Below are positions 1 through 4,968 of a stretch of DNA of 6,330 nucleotides, in pieces (position 1 is the stretch's first letter; each line of letters opens with the position of its first letter). The position numbers and the translations under genes are program-made. The stretch is from Paracoccaceae bacterium. GTDB taxonomy: Bacteria > Pseudomonadota > Alphaproteobacteria > Rhodobacterales > Rhodobacteraceae. The DNA lies in the NCBI GenBank assembly GCA_009922885.1, contig RFUP01000142.1, positions 1 to 6,330 of the forward strand, given 5' to 3'. Below the pieces are notes generated by a model. That model was given only the letters and a program-made list of their open reading frames with translations, ran no database searches and was not told the origin of the DNA.

Positions 1-78
1 CTGGCGGAGATTGACCAGTACATTGACACCCATCTCCATCCCCGCTTCGCCTACGGGCGCGGGCAAGAAAACGGCTGA
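1..78 (+). CDS. 3' end of an unrecognised protein gene (partial)
   Basis: Frame 1 is open from the window edge and reads LAEIDQYIDTHLHPRFAYGR followed by GQENG and a TGA at 76-78. The composition (Asp, His, Tyr and Phe mixed, with no Arg/Ala/Pro monotony) looks like true protein rather than a GC-rich shadow frame. The stop codon overlaps a Shine-Dalgarno-like GAAGAGG (77-83) serving the next gene 13 bp downstream, which is typical of translationally coupled neighbours. Only 25 residues are visible and I do not recognise the family. Being a real coding end is inferred from the coupling and the composition. The start lies outside the window. Confidence 0.55.
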   Translation: MAEIDQYIDTHLHPRFAYGRGQENG

Positions 79-83
79 AGAGG
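77..83 (+). promoter_or_regulatory. Ribosome binding site deciding the ATG at 92
   Basis: GAAGAGG is complementary to the 16S 3' end and lies 8 nt before the ATG at 92. It overlaps the TGA (76-78) of the upstream gene, suggesting coupled translation. It favours ATG 92 over a TTG at 11 in the same open frame, whose first 27 codons read as a poor Ser/Thr/Pro-rich string and overlap the upstream gene's end. Confidence 0.6.
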
Positions 84-91
84 CCCTGGCT

Positions 92-511
92 ATGGCTAAA
101 CCGTGCGTTTTTATCCACACCAACCATAAGCAGATCCTAGGGGCGAAGGTGGCGCGCTGGGCGCTCAAGCGGCAAGCCGCGGACCCCGAGGCCTTTGATG
201 TGGCGTTTATTGATACTCGGGATTACCCCGTCTTCGCCGAACACGAGGGCCAGGCCTATCTTCGCGATGGCGTGGAGCGGGTGTGGCTGAACGAGGATTT
301 GCAGTCCTTCACGCCCCTTCGCTTTATGCCGCCCAAGCTCATGGGCTACCAGGGACGGGCCGTGGTGATGGATCCAGACATTTTTGCCCTCGGGGACATC
401 ACGGCCCTGCTCGAGCGGGATATGGGTGGCAAGGCGATTCTGTGCCGGAAGCGCTCCGGCCCCAAGGGCGGCAGGTTTACCACGAAGGGCGTGCCGTTCC
501 CGAAGGGGTGA
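92..511 (+). CDS. Truncated GT-A/GT8-like glycosyltransferase-type protein (hypothetical)
   Basis: This is a 139-residue protein from ATG 92 with a good ribosome binding site. The N-terminus (CVFIHTNHKQILGAKVARWAL, about residues 5-25) resembles the first beta-alpha unit of a nucleotide-sugar-binding GT-A fold. Residues 71-103 (FTPLRFMPPKLMGYQ, then RAVVMDPDIFALGDI) resemble the GT8 stretch around the metal-binding D-x-D, here D94-P-D96, with a following GD at 101-102. Enzymes of this kind are usually well over 200 residues. This one ends about 30 residues after the Asp motif, in a Gly/Lys-rich tail (SGPKGGRFTTKGVPFPKG), so the C-terminal catalytic half is missing. The stop is only 3 bp from the convergent rsmB stop and neither of the other + frames continues the domain. 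It is probably a non-functional remnant or a degenerate family member. The substrate is unknown. The gene is clear; the family call is moderate. Confidence 0.6.
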   Translation: MAKPCVFIHTNHKQILGAKVARWALKRQAADPEAFDVAFIDTRDYPVFAEHEGQAYLRDGVERVWLNEDLQSFTPLRFMPPKLMGYQGRAVVMDPDIFALGDITALLERDMGGKAILCRKRSGPKGGRFTTKGVPFPKG

Positions 512-514
512 GGC

Positions 515-1813
515 TTAAAGCGCGTCGCGCGTCAGAACAGCGGCGAAGAAACCGTCGGTGTTGTGGCGCGCGGGCGTGAGCGACAGCGTCTCGCCGCCCA
601 GTTTCGCCGCCAGATCGGGCGCGACCTCTGCCAAAGGCACCAGCCGGAACCCCGGTGCGGCGGCCAAGAACGCCTCTACCTGCGCCTCGTTTTCCTCGGG
701 CAGGAGCGAGCAGGTGGCATAAACCAGCCGCCCGCCCGGTTTCACGAGCCGCGCCGCACTGGCCAGAATGCGCTTTTGCAGCGCCACCAGATCAGCCAAC
801 CCCTCGGTTTCCGCACCGCGCCAGCGCGTATCGGGGTTGCGCCGCCATGTGCCCGTGCCGGAACAGGGCGCGTCGATCAGAACGCGGTCAAAGCCCATCT
901 TGTGGCGCTTCACCCAACGGTCGGTCTCGCTGGCCAGAAGCTTCGTTTCGGCATTGTGCAGCCCTGCGGTTTTCAGCCGCTCGGCGCAGCGTTTGAGCCG
1001 CCCCTCGTTCACGTCGCAGGCGATAACGCGGCCCTTATTGGCCATCTGCGCCGCCATCGCGAGGGTCTTGCCGCCCGCGCCCGCACAGAAATCCACCACC
1101 CGTTCGCCCGGTTGCGCATCGACGAGGAGCGCCACGAGTTGCGAGCCTTCGTCCTGGATTTCCACCTCGCCGGATTTCAACGCCTGAAGGCGCGCATAGG
1201 AAAACCGCTCGGCCACCCGCACGCCCAAAGGCGCAAGCGGGGTCTTCTCGGCCTTGAGGCCCAAATCGCCCACGGCGCGCAGAATAGCCTTACGCGAGGA
1301 TTTCACCGGATTGACCCGCAAATCCACAGGCGGCGGCACCAGCATCGCCGCCAGTTCCGCCCCGAACCGCGCCCCGAACCGCGCCCGCAGCGAGGCTTCC
1401 GCCCAAGCCGGGCACTCAAGCCGCACGGTTTCCGGCATCTCGGGGTGCTCGATGGTGCGGGATTGCAGCTTGGTGAGGAACTTCTCTTCGTCGCCACTCA
1501 GCGCAGGGGCGGTTTTCGCGGCTTGGAACATCCGCGCCACCTCGTCGGGGGCTTTGCGATTGACGAGCGCGAGCCACGCGAGGAATTGCGCGCGGGGCGA
1601 AGGTTCGGTGCCCGATTTCTCCAGCCACCACAAAAGCCGCGCGCGGTGGCGCAGGAGGCTGTAGAGCCATTCGATCACGTCGCCCCGATCAAACTCGCCC
1701 AGATCGCGGCGGCTGCGGAACCAGAAAGACATCACCGCATCCACAGGCCGCGTATCGGCCTCGACGGCAGTGAAGAGGTCAAGCGTGGCGATGAGGCGGG
1801 CAGCAGGGGTCAC
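515..1813 (-). CDS. rsmB: 16S rRNA (cytosine-C5)-methyltransferase, RsmB/Fmu family
   Basis: SAM-dependent rRNA m5C methyltransferase. E. coli RsmB methylates 16S C967; the exact target here is inferred from the family. There are 432 residues from GTG 1813, which gives the usual alphaproteobacterial opening MTPAAR. A TTG at 1831 would add six residues and fits less well; a GGA 8 nt upstream supports the GTG. Residues 1-150 are a helical N-terminal region in the place of the NusB-like domain. VDLRVNP (163-169) and IQDEGSQL (219-226) are the conserved RNA-binding lead-in. SAM motif I is VVDFCAGAGGKT (239-250), with the acidic ribose-binding D267. The two catalytic cysteines are C317 in DAPCSGTG and C368 in ATCSLLPEEN. 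TDGFFAAVL (419-427) is the C-terminal family motif. A 12-bp tandem repeat encodes a duplicated RFGA near residues 145-152. The gene is full-length and converges on the truncated gene with a 3-bp gap, leaving no room for a terminator between them. Confidence 0.93.
   Translation of the reverse strand: MTPAARLIATLDLFTAVEADTRPVDAVMSFWFRSRRDLGEFDRGDVIEWLYSLLRHRARLLWWLEKSGTEPSPRAQFLAWLALVNRKAPDEVARMFQAAKTAPALSGDEEKFLTKLQSRTIEHPEMPETVRLECPAWAEASLRARFGARFGAELAAMLVPPPVDLRVNPVKSSRKAILRAVGDLGLKAEKTPLAPLGVRVAERFSYARLQALKSGEVEIQDEGSQLVALLVDAQPGERVVDFCAGAGGKTLAMAAQMANKGRVIACDVNEGRLKRCAERLKTAGLHNAETKLLASETDRWVKRHKMGFDRVLIDAPCSGTGTWRRNPDTRWRGAETEGLADLVALQKRILASAARLVKPGGRLVYATCSLLPEENEAQVEAFLAAAPGFRLVPLAEVAPDLAAKLGGETLSLTPARHNTDGFFAAVLTRDAL
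1359..1382. repeat. 12-bp perfect tandem repeat (two copies) inside rsmB
   Basis: The unit gccccgaaccgc occurs twice back to back at 1359-1370 and 1371-1382, followed by a partial third (gcccgc). It is in frame and encodes the doubled RFGA of RsmB (RARFGARFGAEL), in the variable linker before the VDLRVNP motif. It is probably a slippage duplication tolerated in a surface loop. Confidence 0.75.
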
Positions 1814-1829
1814 GGGCAGGGTCCGGTGC

Positions 1830-1864
1830 AAAAGATCAGGCCAGAGTGCCGGGCCACTCCGGCC
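1830..1864 (-). terminator. GC-rich hairpin with U-run just upstream of rsmB (terminator or attenuator-like)
   Basis: Arms 1855-1864 and 1839-1848 pair around a 6-nt loop. In the minus-strand RNA all ten positions pair, one as G-U (1860/1843). In a plus-strand RNA that position would be an A-C mismatch, so the structure suits minus-strand transcription. The 3' arm is followed by UGAUC and then UUUU (1833-1830). It lies about 25 nt before the GTG start of rsmB. It could end transcripts arriving from parE or from the spacer, or act as an rsmB leader attenuator. The U-run starts five bases after the stem, so efficiency is uncertain. Confidence 0.4.
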
Positions 1865-2162
1865 CGCCTCCGGCGTTGGGGGTCTCTACCGTGAAGCGGG
1901 GCGCTTGGGAACCGGGATTGTTGGAGCGCGTCGCGCGGACCCAAGGCCGAAGGCCGCCGCGCAGCGCCGACGCGCCCCCACGCGGCGGCGCTTTGGCATC
2001 CGTAGGCGCAACGCTCGAAGGGCAGAGGGGCTCGGCCGCCATAAAGCGCCGCCGTTCACCCCGAAGAGCGCCCCCGCGCGCGTCTGCGGGCACAAGGGTT
2101 TTCTTCTGCTGGCTTTGGAAGTCTGCACCGCCATTCAAGATCCTGAAACCAAGAAGTGGACG
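1865..2162. other. Structured GC-rich spacer between parE and rsmB, no supported gene
   Basis: This is about 300 bp without a credible coding region. Several frames are open on both strands, but their translations are Arg/Ala/Pro/Gly-rich and lack family features; this is what GC-rich non-coding DNA gives. The middle (about 1925-2090) is dominated by GCC/GCG runs and contains the 1941-1996 inverted repeat. The part nearest parE (about 2091-2162) is less GC-rich and has no structure I can defend. The rsmB promoter presumably lies here, but no -35/-10 pair stands out. The block could be an intergenic repeat of the kind common in this bacterial group, or a small RNA gene; neither is shown. Confidence 0.5.
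1941..1996. repeat. Imperfect inverted repeat (large hairpin) in the parE-rsmB spacer
   Basis: Inner arms gccgccgcg (1953-1961) and cgcggcggc (1981-1989) are a perfect 9-bp inverted repeat around a 19-nt loop. Outer arms ccaagg (1941-1946) and ctttgg (1991-1996) pair as well, with one G-U, leaving an asymmetric internal loop. A short competing hairpin, ggcc-gaa-ggcc, sits at 1945-1955. No U-run follows on either strand, so it is not a standard intrinsic terminator. Confidence 0.5.
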
Positions 2163-2163
2163 T

Positions 2164-2188
2164 CGAGAAATCACCTTGAAGGGTGATT
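2164..2188 (-). terminator. Terminator-like hairpin overlapping the parE stop codon
   Basis: In the minus-strand RNA, AAUCACC (2188-2182) pairs perfectly with GGUGAUU (2175-2169) over a 6-nt loop. The stem begins at the second base of the parE TAA (2189-2187). It is followed by UCUC, so with the stem's last two bases the 3' side reads UUUCUC. The stem is short, only 7 bp with 3 G-C pairs, and the U-run is weak, so termination may be partial. Confidence 0.45.
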
Positions 2189-4145
2189 AAACATCCAACT
2201 CCTCCACGAACCGCGCGTTCTCCTGAATATACTGGAAGCGCATTTCGGGCTTTTTCCCCATCAGCCGTTCCACCAGATCCCCGGTTTCGCCCGGTTCGTC
2301 CTCGTCGATGGTGACGCGGATGAGTTTGCGGGTTTTCGGGTTCATCGTGGTGTCTTTCAAATCCTTGGCGTCCATTTCGCCCAAGCCTTTGAAGCGCTGC
2401 ACGTCGATCTTGCCCTTGCCGCCGAGGCCCTTCTTCATCCACGCCTCTTTTTCCGCGTCATCGGCCACGTAGAGCCGTTTTGCCCCTTGGGTGAGGCGGT
2501 AGAGGGGCGGGCAGGCGAGGTAGAGGTGGCCGCGGTCGATCATCGGGCGCATCTGGGTGAAGAAGAACGTCATCAGAAGCGAGGCGATATGCGCGCCGTC
2601 CACGTCGGCGTCGGTCATGATGATGATCTTGTCGTAGCGCAGGTCTTCGACGTTGAATTTCGTCCCCATGCTCACGCCAAGCGCTTGGCAGAGGTCGTTG
2701 ATTTCCTGGTTCTGGCCGAGTTTTGATGAGGCCGCACCGAGCACGTTCAGGATCTTGCCGCGCAAGGGCAGAAGCGCCTGATAGGTCCGGTCGCGCGCCA
2801 TCTTGGCGCTACCGCCTGCCGAGTCGCCCTCGACGATGAAAAGTTCGGTGCCTTCGCGGTTGGTGGCCGAACAATCCACCAGCTTGCCGGGCAGGCGCAG
2901 GCGTTTCGTGGCGGATTTGCGCTGGGTTTCCTTTTCCTGCCGCCGCCGCAACCGCTCTTCGGCACGCAGCACGAGGAAATCGAGGATCGCGCCTGCGGAT
3001 TTGTTATCCGAGGCCAACCAGTTGTCGAAGTGGTCGCGCACAGCCGATTCCACCCAACGCTGGGCTTCTTCGGTGGAAAGGCGGTCTTTGGTCTGGCCCA
3101 CGAAGGAAGGTTCGCGGATGAAGATCGACAAGAGCGCGCAACCGCCTGTGAGGAGGTCATCGCGGGTGATCTGCGCGGCTTTCTTGTTGTTCACCAATTC
3201 GCCGTACGCGCGGATGCCCTTGAGGATCGCGGCCCAGAAACCCGCCTCGTGGGTGCCGCCTTCGGGGGTGGGCACGGTGTTGGTGTAGGACTGGATGAAG
3301 CCATCGCGCGAAGGGGTCCAGTTGATCGCCCATTCCACCGACCCCGGCACGTTGAACTTCTCCTCGAAGCTCACTTTGCCGGAGAAGGGCTTGTCGGCAT
3401 AGGTGACGGTGCCTGCGAGCGTTTCCGAAAGGAAGTCCGTGAGGCCATTGGGGAAGTGGAAGGTGGCTTCGGTGGCGGTTTCGCCATCGTCAATCGCGGA
3501 TTTCCAGCGGATTTCCACGCCGGAGAACAGGTATGCCTTCGAGCGCACCATCTTGAAGAGGCGCGCGGGTTTGAGTTTCAAGGAGCCGAAGATGTCGGGG
3601 TCCGGGTGGAAGGTCACTGTCGTGCCCCGGCGGTTCGGGGCGGCACCAAGTTTCTCAATCGGGCCCTGCGGCACCCCGCGCGAAAAGCGCTGCTCGTAAA
3701 GCTCCTTGTTGCGCGCCACTTGCACGATCAGCACATCGGAGAGCGCGTTCACCACCGACGACCCCACGCCATTGAGGCCGCCCGAGGTGGAATAGGCCTT
3801 GTTCGAGAATTTCCCACCCGCGTGCAGAACGGTGAGGATCACCTCCAGCGCGGATTTGCCAGGGAATTTCGGGTGCGGATCCACAGGCATGCCGCGCCCG
3901 TTGTCGCGCACGGTGATCGAGTAATCCTCGTGCAACTCCACTTCTATCCGGTTGGCATGGCCCGCCACGGCTTCATCCATCGAGTTGTCGAGGATTTCGG
4001 CCACCATGTGATGGAGCGCCCGCTCGTCGGTGCCGCCGATATACATGCCGGGGCGTTTGCGAACGGGTTCGAGCCCTTCCAGAACCTCGATCGAAGAGGC
4101 GTCATAGGTTTCGGGGCCGGTGCCGGAAAGAAGATCGTCTGCCAT
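2187..4145 (-). CDS. parE: DNA topoisomerase IV subunit B (ParE)
   Basis: ATPase subunit of the ParC2ParE2 type II topoisomerase that decatenates daughter chromosomes. There are 652 residues, the ParE length, and no GyrB-type TOPRIM insert. The ATG at 4145 follows a GAGAG-like ribosome binding site. The GHKL ATPase shows RPGMYIGGTDERALHH (31-46), catalytic E50 with N54 in AEILDNSMDEA, DNGRG (81-85) and the ATP-lid loop GGLNGVGSS (122-130). K353 in GQTKDRL (350-356) reaches the ATP gamma-phosphate. The TOPRIM domain shows EGDSAGGSA (439-447, E440), PLRGKILN (460-467) and TDADVDG (511-517, D512/D514) for metal binding. The end, LVERLMGKKPEMRFQ (624-638) to EELDV, is characteristic of ParE. Lines against GyrB are the length, PLRGK and this tail. 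The lid loop has Asn where GyrB/ParE usually have His. An 85-bp gap separates it from the GST gene. CATACT (4176-4171, minus strand) is a possible but unsupported -10. Confidence 0.95.
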   Translation of the reverse strand: MADDLLSGTGPETYDASSIEVLEGLEPVRKRPGMYIGGTDERALHHMVAEILDNSMDEAVAGHANRIEVELHEDYSITVRDNGRGMPVDPHPKFPGKSALEVILTVLHAGGKFSNKAYSTSGGLNGVGSSVVNALSDVLIVQVARNKELYEQRFSRGVPQGPIEKLGAAPNRRGTTVTFHPDPDIFGSLKLKPARLFKMVRSKAYLFSGVEIRWKSAIDDGETATEATFHFPNGLTDFLSETLAGTVTYADKPFSGKVSFEEKFNVPGSVEWAINWTPSRDGFIQSYTNTVPTPEGGTHEAGFWAAILKGIRAYGELVNNKKAAQITRDDLLTGGCALLSIFIREPSFVGQTKDRLSTEEAQRWVESAVRDHFDNWLASDNKSAGAILDFLVLRAEERLRRRQEKETQRKSATKRLRLPGKLVDCSATNREGTELFIVEGDSAGGSAKMARDRTYQALLPLRGKILNVLGAASSKLGQNQEINDLCQALGVSMGTKFNVEDLRYDKIIIMTDADVDGAHIASLLMTFFFTQMRPMIDRGHLYLACPPLYRLTQGAKRLYVADDAEKEAWMKKGLGGKGKIDVQRFKGLGEMDAKDLKDTTMNPKTRKLIRVTIDEDEPGETGDLVERLMGKKPEMRFQYIQENARFVEELDV

Positions 4146-4189
4146 GCTGCTCTCGTTTTGTCTGTCGCGCAGTATGTCAGAGGGGGCGG

Positions 4190-4222
4190 GCGGGGAAAAG
4201 ATGCCAAAGGCCTTTCCCCCGC
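4190..4222. other. Hairpin in the GST-parE gap
   Basis: ggggaaa (4192-4198) pairs with tttcccc (4213-4219), extended by two pairs past a one-base bulge. An inner gcc/ggc stem and the 10-bp palindrome aaaggccttt (4206-4215) lie within. It starts 9 bp after the GST stop. On the minus strand no U-run follows, so it may be a weak or Rho-assisted 3' end for the GST message, or an operator-like palindrome upstream of parE. The structure is seen; its role is unknown. Confidence 0.35.
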
Positions 4223-4230
4223 GCCTAGCG

Positions 4231-4890
4231 TTACGCGGGTTCGGCGTTGCGCCGCTCCATCATTGCCTTGAAGGCAGGGCGGGCTTGGCAGCGGGCGATC
4301 CACGCCGAAAGCGCAGGGTAGGGGGCCAAGGCGGGCCCATGCGGCTGGGCATATCGCACGCATTCCGCCAGCATGATATCGGCCACGGTGAAGCGGTCGC
4401 CCATGAGCCAGTCACGCCCCTGCAAATGCGCCTCGATCCGCGCGAAGGGGCGCTTCAAGGCTTCCGTGCCTGCGGCGACTTTCGCGTCGCCTGCCGCCGT
4501 GCCCACTTCGCCCTTGGCGTAGGTGTAAAGGATGTCGAGCGCAGGTGTTTCCACGCCTGTGGCGGCCACGAAGCCCCACTGGATGGCTTCGCCTTCTTCG
4601 GCCAGCGTTTGCGGCCCCAAGGCACCGCCCAGTTTGCGCGCGAGATAGAGCGTGATCGCCATCGACTCGGTCAGCACCAGATCGCCATCCGCCATGGCCG
4701 GAACCTGCCCCTGTGGGTTCACCGCCAGAAACTCCGGCGACTGGGTGTTGAAGGGCGCATCGGCGGCCGTGTGATCGGCCAGCCGGTAGGATTGGATCAC
4801 CGGGATCAGATCATAGCTGGCCCCCGCCTCTTCCAGAAGCCAGACAGGGCGCGTGGCCCGGCTGCGCAAAACACCGTAGATCTTGACCAT
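4231..4890 (-). CDS. Glutathione S-transferase family protein
   Basis: Cytosolic GST of 219 residues, the usual length. The family conjugates glutathione to electrophiles or reduces peroxides and disulfides; the substrate here cannot be read from sequence. The thioredoxin-like N-domain (1-85) starts MVKIYGVLRSRATRP, has the cis-proline P64 in GQVPAM, and the glutathione gamma-glutamyl site E75-S76 in LTESMAITLYLARKL. No Tyr or Cys sits at the usual catalytic position, so S10 or R11 in the first loop is the likely catalytic region (inference). The all-helical C-domain (about 95-210) carries the N-capping box FTVADI (167-172, D171) and ends YPALSAWIARCQARPAF. A clear ribosome binding site precedes the ATG at 4890. 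It lies 78 bp downstream of the kinase gene and 85 bp upstream of parE, all in one direction. Superfamily is confident; class is not assigned. Confidence 0.92.
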   Translation of the reverse strand: MVKIYGVLRSRATRPVWLLEEAGASYDLIPVIQSYRLADHTAADAPFNTQSPEFLAVNPQGQVPAMADGDLVLTESMAITLYLARKLGGALGPQTLAEEGEAIQWGFVAATGVETPALDILYTYAKGEVGTAAGDAKVAAGTEALKRPFARIEAHLQGRDWLMGDRFTVADIMLAECVRYAQPHGPALAPYPALSAWIARCQARPAFKAMMERRNAEPA

Positions 4891-4896
4891 GAAACA

Positions 4897-4903
4897 TCTC
4901 CTC
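4897..4903 (-). promoter_or_regulatory. Ribosome binding site of the GST gene
   Basis: GAGGAGA on the minus strand lies 6 nt before the ATG at 4890-4888. It is the strongest Shine-Dalgarno match in the window and fixes the GST start. Confidence 0.7.
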
Positions 4904-4927
4904 GCTCGTTTCTGGCCGGATGCTGCA

Positions 4928-4959
4928 CCTTTCCCGAAGCGCGCGAAAGGGCTTTCGCG
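4928..4959 (-). other. Alternative hairpins between the kinase and GST genes
   Basis: cgcgaaa (4942-4948) pairs with tttcgcg (4953-4959) over a 4-nt loop, starting 9 bp after the kinase stop. The segment gaaagg (4945-4950) can instead pair with cctttc (4928-4933), so the two stems are mutually exclusive. Neither is followed by a U-run in the minus-strand RNA. This may be a weak 3' end of the kinase message or a GST leader structure. It leaves the GST ribosome binding site free. Confidence 0.35.
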
Positions 4960-4968
4960 TGCCGCTGG

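Noticed and set aside
11..91. N-terminal extension of the GT-like protein from TTG 11
   Set aside because: It overlaps the coding end at 1-78, is Ser/Thr/Pro-rich, and the ribosome binding site at 77-83 points to the ATG at 92.
1814..1831. TTG 1831 as the rsmB start
   Set aside because: The six added residues do not match the usual family opening, and the TTG sits at the edge of the U-run of the leader hairpin. GTG 1813 gives the expected MTPAAR start.
563..1894. A long + strand open frame (443 codons) opposite rsmB
   Set aside because: The opposite strand holds a complete RsmB with all catalytic motifs. This translation is Arg/Gly/His-rich with no family features, as expected for antisense frames in GC-rich genes.
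1836..2174. A 112-codon minus-strand open frame in the parE-rsmB spacer
   Set aside because: The translation is Arg/Ala/Pro/Gly-rich and has no visible domain. Frames on the opposite strand are equally open, and its start lies on the parE terminator-like hairpin. It is more likely spacer or repeat DNA.
2187..4145. Calling the type II topoisomerase subunit GyrB
   Set aside because: At 652 residues it lacks the extra TOPRIM-region length of Gram-negative GyrB, and its PLRGK motif and LVERLMGKKPEMRFQ tail fit ParE.
3030..4271. A 413-codon + strand open frame opposite parE
   Set aside because: It is antisense to intact, highly conserved ParE motifs and runs past the parE start into the gap; its composition is shadow-like.
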